From contig CM073323.1 in assembly GCA_037043015.1 (NCBI GenBank), positions 26,440,758 to 26,504,757 of the forward strand: a stretch of DNA of 64,000 nt, written 5' to 3'. This document shows positions 24,608 through 36,268 of the stretch, piece after piece. The stretch is from Bryum argenteum (taxonomy: Eukaryota; Streptophyta; Bryopsida; Bryales; Bryaceae). How positions within the stretch are numbered: position 1 is the first letter of the stretch; the number at the start of each line of letters is the position of its first letter. Below the pieces are notes generated by a model, which made no database searches, was not told the origin of the DNA, and worked only from the letters and a program-made list of their open reading frames with translations. The translations under genes were made by a program, and so were the position numbers.

Positions 24608-24815
24608 CAAAACAAAACAAAACAAAACAAAACAAAACAAAACAAAACAAAACAAAACAAAACAAAACAAAACAAAACAAAACAAAACAAAACAAAACAA
24701 AACAAAACAAAACAAAACAAAACAAAACAAAACAAAACAAAACAAAACAAAACAAAACAAAACAAAACAAAACAAAACAAAACAAAACAAAACAAAACAA
24801 AACAAAACAAAACAA
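24324..24815 (+). repeat. (AAAAC)n microsatellite, about 98 units, 492 bp
   Basis: An almost pure AAAAC array with three interruptions of extra A near 24425, 24441 and 24573. Read in any frame it creates long artificial ORFs of Lys/Thr/Gln/Asn (plus) or Phe/Cys/Val/Leu (minus). It is flanked by single-copy-looking sequence with no tRNA head or coding region that would mark it as a retroelement tail. Confidence 0.98.
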
Positions 24816-27019
24816 GAAGAGGATCGAAGAAGAGCGCCTCCGAAGCTGCTTCGGGAAGACTCTTTCATTGATCCATGTGAATGTGTTTGGACTTGTCTTG
24901 TACGGAGAGTTGATAGCTTTTTATGATTTTGTGTAATTGAGGTTTCTTACATTGAAAGTGCTTCTTGTTGCAAAAGAATATGTGTACTTGTTGGTGGGAC
25001 CTCTGGTTTCCATAGGAATATTGTGATTTCAGATCTTCATCACTATTTTGGAGGATTTAGAAGAGGTACAGTTACTTTTTGAAATTTTCTCACTGAGATG
25101 CATTCATGAAGATGGTTATTTTTTTTCCTTGTAGTGTTTATGAAGACGTGCAAGTTGCGATTGGGAATGTAATATAATAGTATGTAATAGGCACTTAAGG
25201 TGTATAGTTATAAAACGCGCATATACCATCAATGAATTAATGACCTTTGGCCCATGAAGGGTGAGAAATTTCAGTGGGTACTTTATTCTTACTCACCCCC
25301 GCCCCCCTTTTGTAATTTTTAGGGGAGGTGAGGAGATGAAAAAGTTATGGGCTAAATCCCCAACTCCATACCATCACCATACCATACCATCACCATGCCT
25401 GAGACCCCCTGACCATCCCCTGACCCCATCACCTCATTAATTAATTAATGCCTGTGCAGACCATTTTTAGTGGATAGTTTGGGACCTTGGGGCCCAACCA
25501 TATGGTTTATAGATTTGGTATCGTTGGGGAACGATTTGAGGATGGTTTGAATAGAGTGTTTGGTTGACCTGTTCTTGGATGTGTAAAAACCAATGGTAGG
25601 TCTACTAGGTATGCATCATTCTTTCGATATACTTGTGGAGTGGGTAAAATCTTGGTTGAATGAAATTTTTGGTTGTAAGAAATTTGATAGGTAACTTTAG
25701 TGACTTTTATGCTTCCTTAGCACTATGTAAAATTATTTGTGAATTGATCATTTTTGAGGAGCGAGGGACAAAAATCATTGATCAATAATGAGCTTGGATC
25801 AATAAAATTGTAAGGTGTGATATTTAGCCTTTTGTATGAACCAACTTTACAGTGATCCTAATGTTGTTGCTACAAGCTTTATTAGAGATATTATTGTGAT
25901 ATCTTGTTCTTGAAAAAAATAAAAATAAATGTTTACTTAAAAAGGCTTGTTGATGGTGCTCCTCATTGTAAAAATGATGTACACAAATGAAACTGTTCAT
26001 GGACTTTAAGTAGGCGAAAAATCCTCTCATGTGTTTGATTCATTTTTTTTTTTATTGAATGGATCAATTATATGAATTTTCTTTTGCCTTTCTTAGGTCC
26101 AGTTATCGCTTGACTCCCCATGTTAACCCTTAAAAGCGCCTGTCAGCCCCTTGAGCTGTTTTCCAATAGAATCTTGCCTGTAGCTCTTTTAGTTCGCAAT
26201 TTTTCACGTATTTTTTTATATCATTCTTATCACCTTTTTGTGATGCATCTACAAAGTGAAATCCTACAATTCAAATCGCAAATTGTATGAGTGATTTGTG
26301 CTTTGAAAGGATAGTGGTAGGTAGGTTGGGATTGCACAAAACCTTGTAGGAGGTTGCAAACTCATCATTGATTGGTTCATTCATGCTGCCCAAGTTCAGA
26401 AAGTGCACTATTCATGTTGCCCAAGTCCAAAAGATGCTGAGATCCAATTTCGGGCTGCCCATTGAGGAGTGGAAGGACCTTTAAGGGTTAAGCGTATCTA
26501 AGTTGTTATGCTATCCTTCATTCTACTAAGAAACTCGGATTGACATAAAAAAGCAACTTGGTTTTACAAGCCGTTTTGGTGTGGATATCCAAGGACATCA
26601 TGCTTCTTAGTTCAAACAAATCTTACCAAAGATCAATCACCATCCTACTCAACCCACGTGTATGGTCGTGCAAAAATCCAAAAACATAGTTTTATTTTAG
26701 TAATTAAAACCAAGTTGGGGGGCATAAGATAAAATCAATTGGCCTCTTTTATCTTTAACAACTGTAGAAGAGTAAAGAGGTTGAGTCACGGTCCCGGCCA
26801 TTGAGGGGCAGGGGTAGGGGCAGCACCTGGCCCATGCCTGGTCAGCGGGGCAGGCCAATAGAAATCCCGCGTCAAGGGATAAAGCGGACGACGATAAAGA
26901 CAAGCAAAGGGCCAATGCAGAAGCATAAAGAAAAGGGGATAGAAGATAAAAGGAAAGGGGCAAAAGGAACAGGGAAAGGGATAAAGAAACTTTAAAGGAG
27001 CCAAAAAGGCAAAAGGACT
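24816..27019. other. Intergenic sequence, no gene seen
   Basis: AT-rich with local low-complexity text: CCATACCATCACC-type repeats at 25365-25435, an (ATTA)n run at about 25437-25447 and a purine-rich strand at 26870-27010 (aaaggggata, aaaggaacaggg). Minus-strand ORFs over the purine tract are compositional artefacts. Confidence 0.5.
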
Positions 27020-27029
27020 AAGGATCAAG

Positions 27030-27250
27030 TCTTGATTGACTGGTTAGCTTCCTCCTTCCCGTTCCGCCATAGCCAGCCAGCCACAGGGGCCAGCCAGCCT
27101 CGCCATAGCCGGCCCTGGCCATGCTCTCGTGCTCCTGCTCTCTCGCAGTTCCATCTCGCGAGCGCCTTCTGTGCGGGACCACGCTTTCCGCGCTCTGTAG
27201 CAACCTTCGAAGCTCTTTTTTCTGCTCTGTAGAGTTCTCTATTTATTCCG
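27030..27250 (+). repeat. Promoter/leader-like module, copy A
   Basis: A GC-richer block with cgttccgccatagccagcc, ctcgcagttccatc, accacgctttccgcgctc and ccttcgaagctctttt. The same phrases in the same order occur on the minus strand at 58.34-58.08 and 54.24-53.99 kb. It is about 2.6 kb upstream of the PP2C start. It could be a promoter plus 5' leader exon, or a dispersed repeat. Confidence 0.65.
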
Positions 27251-29798
27251 CTCCTTGCTCTCAGGTTTCTTCGATTCCTAGCCATCTATGGTCTATCTTA
27301 TGTTTTTCAGTTGTGGATTGAGCTGAATTTAAGTGTGTGAGGAAAGCTCGGGATCCTTTGGTATCGAATTTCACCAACGCCTTTTGTTAAGAGTTGCTCT
27401 TGTTGCTGCATGGTGGGATAGATTCATTGTTAAGCGCGTCTTGGCTCAATTACAAGTTGAAGTGGCCGAGGCGATTGTGCATTTCGCGCTAGGGTTGCAA
27501 GTACGGAGTGGTGGTGAAAGAAGACTGCTGGAGGGGAAATTATCAATGTCTTTGTCTGTGAAGGGCGTTGAGGCTTTTTGTTCTTGTACGTCCTCTTTAT
27601 ATTCCAAATTCAGCAGATTTTTTTTGTAATGTATCAATTGATGTTTCATGAAGGAATTTTCTCTAGGAATTGATGTTGTTGATAGAGCAATTGTTTTCAT
27701 GCGGTGTGTTCTCGGATATGGCATGTGGTTTCTTTGTAAAAGCCAGAAGATGTAGCTTTTTCGGCATCAGTTTTGACTTGTCGGTTGTGCATCGTTGCAG
27801 ACCATTTTGCAAGAAAGCGTCGGGAGGGAAAGAAAGTAGTTGGAAGTGTCATGCAGCGTAACTACTGCTTTGCATGATGTGATTTTGAATTGGTGGAGTC
27901 GATGAAGATTTTCCTGGAGAGGAGGTGAATTACCTTCATTGTTTGGGAGTGTTGAAAGGACGGGTTTCGAAGGGTCTCGAAGAAGAAGGGAATGTCATCT
28001 GCATGAGTTAGATCTTCGTGCAAGAGGTAGGACAGGTTCTGATTTACGGTTTTGTGAACTTCTTTTTGTCTTCGGCGGTAGTAGGCCATATTTTGGCTGG
28101 TCTTTCTGAAGTTGGTCATCTTTGTCTGGCGTCTTTAGATTCTTTGGTTGGCTTGCTTTTTGGTCGTACGAAATTGGAGTGAAGAGTATCTCCTGTAGTC
28201 ATTACGTGATGACGCTTGGGTAGGAGCGGCTTACTTTATTCGGAGGAAGCTTCTGGTGACCAATTTGTGTAGATGATCTGTTTACAGATGATCGGTAAGC
28301 GGGTCTCGTTAAAATGATTACCCGTTTATCGATAGTAGGTACTACAGGAAATTCGTCAATTTCTTGGTAACACGTTGTTGCGAGCTTGGTTAGAGTCCAG
28401 CGGGTGTAATTCGGAGTACGGTGTAGGGAAGCGGTTGAGAGTGGGGAAGGTGAATGTTTCTAGGTGAGGTAGAGGAGTTGCAGGTTGTAGATTACTGATG
28501 ACAACCTGGTTCACAATCTTGTTGTGCTTCTCACCTTCTTTAGTCTCTGCACTTGGGGATATTCTTGTTTAGTCGAGATGTTGTGTATTTTGATACGTGC
28601 AGAACGCAACGCAATGTAAATTGTGGATATTAAGCATTATCAAAGAGGGTTGGTCTAATTTCTGCGATTTCACAGCGTTAATCTCAATATATTGCATTTC
28701 CAGACTGTTGATACGCTTAAATCAGCGTGTAAAGTTGTTATTCGATCAAATGACGCTTTAGAAGCTCAATCAAATGCAGAAATTACGACGTGTCAATTAG
28801 GGGTATACGCGTGGAATAAGTTGTTCCTGATAGCTAGGTGGCAGGAGGCCGCCTAGTTTGAGAAAATGACACTAGAGTTTGAGTAGACTATGGTTTTGCC
28901 CAGGTGCCAGGAAGAATTAGAAGCCGGAAGGGGAGAGTATGGTTTCTCAGGATAAGTAGTTACGGCCGACATCCGTGTCAGGCATACGGTCGGCATGGTT
29001 TCAGTTTGGATTCGGTGAGGAACGGTGTCCCTTCAAAATTACCCCGCCGAGCGCGAACGCATTACACTAGCACGCGAATGCGTCGTGAAGTTTTCTCGCA
29101 CCACGGAATAGGAACAATCTTCATTGCGGCATGATCTTTTGTTACGGTATACCTGCAATCGATAACTTAGAACAAGTACTGGCAAGGAACTCTGATAGTA
29201 GCTTGAGAAGCATCTGTATAGAGATTGCACAGAACGTCCTTCTCTTTACATCGCCTCTCCTCGACACTTTTATTGGGTGTTCGCCCAGATTGCTGAGGTC
29301 ATAGCTCAATCTTTCACCACATATTTATGTCGCTTCCTTGACCCTTGACAATTTTGCGGCTTACGGTTGTAGACATATATTGAAGAATCTGGAAAGGAAT
29401 TGGAAGACTACCATGGCATGTTCTGCCGAATAAGGATCTGACCTTCTTGTGTTCAGTGGGTTACAGATTGGAGCAAAGTATCGACTTTAGCTGACTGCCG
29501 ATCGTTGTACCCTGACTACATTGAAGCACGGAGTGGCTGAACAGATTCAGATGAATTGTCTCTACACAGTGTAAAGTACGTAGCAATGAGTCCTGCGGTT
29601 TGCAAGGGAATTTATGAGTAGCAATTCTGGAGAAAGTTATTGATGGGAGAGGCAATGGGTGTATTCAGCGATGGAGGTTAAAGGATAGCCATTTGATTCT
29701 GGGGGTGAAGGTGTTCACTTGAGAACAGCAAGTTGAAATATCTTCCAAGTCTTTGACAGCATGCAACTGCTAAGTTTCTGCTTTGAGGAGATGAGAAG
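27251..29798 (+). other. Upstream region of the PP2C, possibly leader introns
   Basis: Distinctly less AT-rich than the surrounding intergenic DNA and free of the repeat families seen elsewhere. No ORF resembles a protein. It may contain a long 5' leader with introns for the PP2C at 29799, but I cannot define exon borders. Confidence 0.35.
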
Positions 29799-30923
29799 AT
29801 GCTTGAGTGGTTCATGAAAATGGTGATGTCATGCTGGCGCCCTGTAAAGAATCGTTCCCAAGGGAAAGGAACGGATCAAGATCCGTTGCTATGGGGCAAG
29901 GATCTCAGCCCCCATACAGTAGGAGAATACTCATACGCAGTTGTCCAGGCTAATTCAATCCTGGAAGATATGAGTCAAGTTGAGACTAGCTCCTTCGGCA
30001 CTTTCGTGGGCGTTTATGATGGGCACGGGGGCCCTGAAGCTGCCCGTTGCGTCAATGAGTGTTTGTACAATTTCGTTCAGAAAAATGTGTCAGAACAAGG
30101 AGGAATGTCATCAGATGTTTTATGCAAATCGTTCAAGGAGGCGGAGGATAAATTCTTTGACATTGTCCAGAGGGCATGGCTCATCAAACCGCAGCTTGCC
30201 GCTGTTGGATCTTGTTGTTTGGTTGGAGTCGTCTGCGGTTCCAAACTTTATATCGCCAATGCCGGAGATTCCCGAGCAGTTTTGGGTAGTTTTAGCAAGG
30301 ACACCGGCACTGTGGTTGCCAGACAAATCACAGAAGAGCACAATGCAAGTATTGAGGCAGTCCGGAACGATCTACGTGCGAAGCATGGAGATGATCCGCA
30401 GGTTGTGGTTTTGAAACATGGCGTGTGGCGAGTGAAGGGCCTTATTCAAGTGTCACGTTCAATTGGTGATTTCTATCTGAAGAATGCGGAGTTCAACCGG
30501 CCACCTCTTATTGCTCGGTTTCGGCTCCCTGAGCCTCTGAAGAGACCTGTTATGAGTGCAGAGCCGGCGTGCAGTGTATACACACTCGGTCCGTAAGACG
30601 AATTCGTGATTTTTGCATCGGATGGTCTTTGGGAGCATTTGAGCAACAAAGAAGCCGTTGACATTGTCTACAGTCATCCTCGGGCTGGGATTGCGAGGCG
30701 TCTCGTAAAAGCTGCACTTCAAGAAGCTGCCAAGAAACGTGAGATGCGGTACTCGGATCTGAGGGGAATCGAGTGTGGGATACGACGACATTTTCACGAT
30801 GACATCACTGTTGTCGTCGTCTATTTGGACCAGAAATTGATGAACAAAGGAAATAGTCCTGCAATGCACACGTCAACAAAATGCCCAATCAACATGCCTG
30901 GAGCTGATCGTCCCCGTGGCTAA
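29799..30923 (+). pseudogene. PP2C-type Ser/Thr phosphatase (clade D-like), interrupted by an in-frame TAA
   Basis: PPM-family metal-dependent protein phosphatase. In the plant clade D group such enzymes dephosphorylate targets including plasma-membrane H+-ATPase regulators. From ATG 29799 the frame reads AVVQANSILEDMSQVE, the metal site FVGVYDGHGGPEAA, AAVGSCCLVGVV, LYIANAGDSRAVLG, ITEEHNASIEAVR and VWRVKGLIQVSRSIGDFYLK. After YTLGP there is TAA (30594-30596). The same frame then continues [40 protein letters not shown] and [17 protein letters not shown] to the stop at 30921-30923. Relatives have Q or H where the TAA sits, so one C-to-T change explains it. The 265-residue upstream product would lack the last two metal-binding Asp motifs. 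The whole frame is intronless, unlike the split clade D genes I know, so a processed retrocopy is possible, though I see no poly(A) tail. Read-through or base error are alternatives. Confidence 0.88.
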
Positions 30924-32946
30924 AGAATCAGATTATCGACATGTTCGATTGCCTTCTTACCGGGTAGTTCATCCCAGCGGAGATTCTTATCAGGGAAAGG
31001 TCAACAGACCTGCGGACTGTCAGATTGTTCAATCAAATCTTACAGAATGCGTTAAGCTATCCCTACGTTATACCAGGGATGTTAACTGTGTTGAACTGAT
31101 TTGTCATCTGGAAGAGCGGTAGATCTCGCGAGGTGCAAACAGCGAACCGGTGAAGCGAGAGTGTGGGTGTGTCTCCTCAGCAGCTGAAGCTAATAAGAGC
31201 AGGAGTTCTGAGCGTGGAATACGTTACGGGCTACTTCTATTTTAAGTTTCTGCCTCCCTCTTTATGATGGGCCTTGAGGTAATTTTGCAGATATAGGCCT
31301 ACGCAGGCCTGGTCATTAGTAGGTTTAGTAACCAAGGCCATGAGTGTTTTTTCGAATTTTGTTTTCTTGTGATATGTTATCCACAAGGTTACCCTGTATG
31401 TGTATCTAAGCAAGCCGAGTGGATGTTAGGGTCCTCTGCTGCTTAATAGCAGCACAATATCTGATCGCGGTCTTTGTTGGACGTGTGGACAATCTACCGA
31501 TCTGTTCAGGATTTGAGTCTCAAATTCTACTTTGAGTCAATGACAGCCCGGTCTCTAATGGCCTTGTTGATGTTCACATGGACTTAGTGTTGTGCGTGGC
31601 TGTGCTATATTCACAGCTACCGGTAGTTTGTCGTTAATTCTGGACCCTACAATATTATGTATCAATCCTGAAAATTGTTCATACTTGACCTCTGATTCTC
31701 ACTTATCTTGCTCTGAAGGGTTGTCTTGTTATTTCTGCAGATAGAGTTTGTTGCTAAGAGTAATCTCTCCATTCTTTGAATTTTGATTTCGGTATGTTCG
31801 TGGAAGCTGCGGACGTGCGTTTCGTTTTAATTGTAGATATCATTTCTTCCTGTGCCCTGGCATAAGGTATGTGACTTGACATCTAAAACTGGTTATCAGC
31901 TGTGCCATAATGTAGACAGCTTCATTTCCTGGCTGGAGTGTCATGGAGTGAGTTTAAATATATATTTGTATGCCTTTTAGTCAAACCGGTCTTCCAGTAG
32001 ATGACGAGCTTGTGGAGCAACCCGTTCGGAGAGGAAACTCTTTCCTGCTTGTTATATCGTATTGAGTATGTTTCTTCAGAGTCCACACTGACGTACGATG
32101 CATGTGTGTAGAAATGAATCAATATGTAGCGACACAAGCCCACTTCGAGCTTTTCATTGCAAATTGGTTGGTTTCTCCCTTAAACGCTTCCACAACACTT
32201 AATGCTGAGCATTGTTTTTGATCATTCAGAAAACTCTGAGGGGAGGTATAAATTCCTTTGTTGTACCCAACCATGCACTTCGCGTATGTGTAACATTTGA
32301 ATGTGCAGAGATGCTCCATCAGCATTCTTAAAGAATTCTTTCAGTACGCATAGTATTGTTTTGGGCAGTTTAAACTCTTATTGTCTTTATATAAGTACGT
32401 ATTGGCATATCCCTCTAACCATTTTCTTGGTTTCATTATTCAAAGTGTACTTCATTATTTTTACTGTTTAGTGTTCTTCAAAGTGCAGCTTAAACCCGGT
32501 GCTGGTACATTGTCAACCCATACACCTTCAGTTATGCAGAAGTCAATATTGTACCAAAGTTTGACTTATGTTCTTTACCAATGGTGTTGGGTCTCTTTGG
32601 TGTAAAGAAGGGTGAAAGTATCCCTTTTTCAACCATTTTGTTTCTTTTTGTCCATTTTCTTTTCTCTTTTCAACCTTTTTTTTCTTTGGTCTCCTCTCTG
32701 CAATCCTTTTGAGAGTTGTGTAGTATCTTCCTTGCACTCAAGTGTATCTTCTTCGAAGAAATATATCATGTTTTAGCAATAATGAAAAACATATGGTTGC
32801 TCTAATATGAGATTGAAATATTTGTTTCACAACCAAATTTGAGTTGATCACATTCTAGGTGAAAACAGGTGAATGTCACATCTTATAAATTAAAAGCACA
32901 TACAAGTTGCCTTCATTCCATTCGTCTTGCATTTGGATTGTCTTCT
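30924..32946. other. 3' flank of the PP2C, no further gene
   Basis: 30924-31200 may be 3' UTR; its composition resembles the PP2C exon. Beyond it the DNA becomes AT-rich, with a T-rich stretch at 32625-32690. No conserved protein or RNA gene recognised. Confidence 0.45.
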
Positions 32947-33569
32947 GGGCAATGGTAAGCTTGGGGTATCACTTTTTGGACACACTAATTAGGTTATTTT
33001 TATTGAAAGCCTCCAAAGTTTGTCTAATTTAGTCATTTTAATCAAGTAAAAAGACCCTAAAATAGAAAATAAAATATCATGCACCTCATTGAAATCAAAG
33101 TATGTATGCCTATAGATTTTCTTTTAGATTTTTTATTTTTTTTGGATCCATTCATAGATGAGGGAAAAAGTGTTGAATTTGGGGATTTGCAGGCATTATA
33201 GTGCACAATGAATTAATTTTTCTATTATTAAATAAATTATTTTGTATTCTATACAAGAAGATGTAGGTCATATTCAAAAATCATATTAAAATAAAAATGG
33301 TTGATATTCCATTTGCTTGATTCTATGGATTTTAGGTTATTGGGACATGACTTACTTTTTCAACTAAAAAATCAAATAAAATTACTTCAAAATATTTTTT
33401 TTAATTTCTAATTTTTTTTCTTGATACATTATAAGTATAGACAACTAAAACCACATCTAATGAAGTCTTATTGTATTACAGTTTAAAAATGGATATGTTT
33501 GTCACACCAGCATAGAGTGCAATTGTTCATGGGACAACCTTTTTGGGTACCCCAACCAGACCATCACCC
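32947..33569 (+). mobile_element. 623-bp MITE-like element, copy 2
   Basis: Same element as 16641-17263 and in the same orientation. It begins GGGCAATGGTAAGCTTGGGG and ends ACCAGACCATCACCC. It is flanked on both sides by TTCT, a 4-bp target duplication different from copy 1 (GAAT), so both are independent insertions. I count about five substitutions between the copies and no length difference, which implies recent activity. Unlike copy 1, its left end is not tandemly repeated. Confidence 0.92.
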
Positions 33570-33642
33570 TTCTTTCCATACTTCTAATCCCTGTGTACTT
33601 TCCATACTTCGAAATACTTATAATAGAATTTCCATTTCTTAT

Positions 33643-33736
33643 AGTACTATGGAGTAAGTCATTGTATAGAACATAACACTACAATTATCAGTACTATGGA
33701 GTAAGTCATTGTATGTAACATAACCCCACGTTGATA
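33643..33736 (+). repeat. 47-bp tandem duplication
   Basis: agtactatggagtaagtcat starts at 33643 and again at 33690. The units differ slightly at the 3' side (gtatagaacataac versus gtatgtaacataac). It sits between the MITE and the XTH 3' end. Confidence 0.85.
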
Positions 33737-33874
33737 TACTCACTCAAGATAAGTTTAGAAATCTCAAGCAAAATTATAATACATTATTCAATTAAGTTAT
33801 TGGACCAATAGGTCGGTAAAATCTTTCGTTTAGTAAAATTTGGAGAGTGGTAAGTTCCTGGATGCTAAATTGAT

Positions 33875-36268
33875 TCACTTGTCTTGCTCATACCAATTCC
33901 GAGAGCATTCGACCGGAGGTGATGGAAAGCGTTTGGTGTCGGTGCAATAGTCGTACAAAAGATACTTGTCACGAACATTATGGAGTTGTCCAATCTGGTT
34001 GAAGGTGAGAGTTTGGTATGGAGCTGTGTCCCACCAATAGCCTATTCCAGCTTTGCAAAATGCAATCAATGCGTCACTCACCACTTCGCAAGCTTCAACT
34101 CCAAATCCCTATCAAAAGAACAATGTCATATAAATTCCAAATCCTCAAAAAAACCAATTGTAAACTTCCCTTTTGCATCAACAAAAGAACAAACTAGCCC
34201 TCCCTCAACCTATACTCCTTGATAACATCCAAACATTCAATTAAAAAATATCTAAGAAAAAAGAGTGAAACACATTTATAAGAAATTAACATTGTCTTTC
34301 AACAATAGAAAAGAATCTCTTATTAAATATATGACAGAGTTGGTTCTAATCCGCCATACTCAAGGAACTCTTTTCCAGTTTCATCTCTTCTTATTCACCT
34401 AAGAGTGGGATTTAAATTCTCGCATTTGAAAAATCCCCCCCCCCCCTTCCCGCTTGACTATGTTCAAAACTGGGGTAGCTACTTCCAAGGTAATGGTATG
34501 TAACCATTCCCTTTCGTGATAATCATTCAAGAGTGTGATTTGAGATTCCAAATCATTTGAAAATCCTCCTGGGAGCAACTTCCAAGGTAGGGTTCGAAGG
34601 AAGTATTGCAAATACCTTGAAGGAGGCGATGAAAGGAGCGGCGCTCCAGTCGAGAGGCACGGCGCCGCCTTGAGTGGCCCAGGAGCTGCCGTCCCACAAG
34701 CTGGCGTAGATGCCCACCGCTTGCGCATTTGGGAAGTGCACTCCCACAGCTTCGTTGTTTCGAAACACCCGCACCGGCACGGCGTCCACGTAAAACCTGC
34801 CCATTCATACATTGATGCACCACATCAAGAAATCCGACATATCCGATATCCCACACCATGGATAGATTGAAGGTCGCTTGCATTCGAACATGACTGATCG
34901 AACTAATCATGGTCATGAGCATGAATGAACTAATCAGTGATTCGATACTTTTCCAGACTTTTCCAGGAACAGTTTCAAGACGATACGTACTTGTTTATGA
35001 TGACTTTCGGATTACAGATTGTGTTCAAGTCAAGGACAACTTACTCCTGATACTTACTGAGCGTAACAGTAAAATCGAGTACGAATTGTATAGTACACTG
35101 TAAATGTGTCGATTCGATGTTCATGGTCTTAATCGAAAGACTGCAAAAACCTTGGCATGAATGCATGGATCGAAGCAATGAATGCATGGATCGAAGGTCT
35201 CTGGAGCTGATACCGTGCATAATTATGCATCATTTAACTAAGTATGGACTTTGGGGCTTATTTCTGAACTTTGAAACATGGGGATCCACCCATCCATGAC
35301 CCTAAAATATACATATTTGAAGAATATCTTATTCAAAACCCGATTCTTGTAGACTGTGGATTAAATATGTAAACCCCATAAAATCGAGACAGCAGATACT
35401 GTAGTGTCAAAAGGTGTGTACATATGGCCTTAATCGAAAGACTGCATGGAGCTCAACATGGAATGCTCGGATCGAAGGTCTCTGGTGGCGTTGATACTGT
35501 CAAATCATGGAGCCCCTAATCGAATGCAAGAATCGGGCTCATCATGGATTGAGGGTCTGAACTCCGATATCATCGAGATTGTTATCAATCGTGAATCGAA
35601 GGTCTTTACTTAACTAGTAAGAGTTCGATCATGGCTTACACGATGAGGTTGCGGTTCCACAGAAGCGAGTAGTAGTGAAAATCAGCAGTGGGGTCGAACC
35701 AAAGCGAGATTCGCTGCTCGCGGCCGCCTTGTCCCCTCGTGAACACATTCGTCTGCAGAACGTAAGGCTGTCCGGAGCTGTTACCCAGAAACTCGAAGTC
35801 CATCTCGTCGTGCTCATCACCGTCCGATTTCGTCTGCACCCCATCCGTTACATTACACAACCGATCGATCGATCCATTGCATGCATGCAGGTTAAGAAAT
35901 CCTACGTACATAGTATGCAGTGACGGTGCCGGCCGAGTTACCCGGCACGAGTTTGATTCCCATTCCAATGCTCCCGAACATGTACTTGCTCCTCGAAGCA
36001 AATGCGGCAGCTGCACCAAACGGTTCAGTTCAGTACCGATCGACAAAGTGGTACTAGTATCGATCGATATAGTGGTACCATGCCAGTATCAAGCAATAGT
36101 ACCGGAGGAATGATCAAGGACTAAGTCGACTTGAGATCCGGCGCCTTCAACGCGGGTGTGTAACGCATCTGTTGAGGCGCCATAGTTGGCTCCGAACGGG
36201 ATGCTCCCAGCCTCAACGCTCACCGACACCGCAACTGCAAGGAGAACAAGCTTCAGGATCGACGCCAT
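33875..36268 (-). CDS. XTH: Xyloglucan endotransglucosylase/hydrolase (GH16)
   Basis: Secreted cell-wall enzyme that cuts and rejoins xyloglucan chains. Five phase-consistent exons in transcript order: 36103-36268, 35910-36010, 35640-35833, 34616-34796, 33875-34108, giving 291 aa, the usual XTH length. The start at 36268 gives a signal peptide ([20 protein letters not shown]). Exon 3 contains the catalytic motif [11 protein letters not shown], immediately followed by an N-glycosylation sequon (NSS), the classic XTH arrangement. Exon 4 has [14 protein letters not shown] and [16 protein letters not shown]. The C-terminal XET extension has [15 protein letters not shown] before the final WYEQDK. 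All key residues are present and nothing is broken. Intron 3 (34797-35639, about 840 bp) contains an internal duplication. It is divergently arranged with RFT1, 1.57 kb away. A TTG-initiated upstream extension is unnecessary. Confidence 0.95.
35117..35510. repeat. Duplicated segment inside XTH intron 3
   Basis: cttaatcgaaagactgca and ggatcgaaggtctctgg, followed by gctgata / gttgata, appear at 35145-35215 and again at 35430-35500. A further ggatcgaag half-unit lies at 35167. This is an imperfect duplication about 290 bp apart, non-coding. Confidence 0.7.

Noticed and set aside
24136..24926. Long open frames of Lys/Gln/Asn/Thr or Phe/Cys/Val/Leu repeats on both strands
   Set aside because: They are only the five-base AAAAC microsatellite read in frames that never hit a stop; no non-repetitive protein sequence accompanies them.
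30592..30650. An intron starting at the donor-like C|GTAAGA that overlaps the PP2C stop codon
   Set aside because: Any acceptor downstream would delete the strongly conserved [17 protein letters not shown] stretch, which reads on in the same frame; a nonsense change is simpler.
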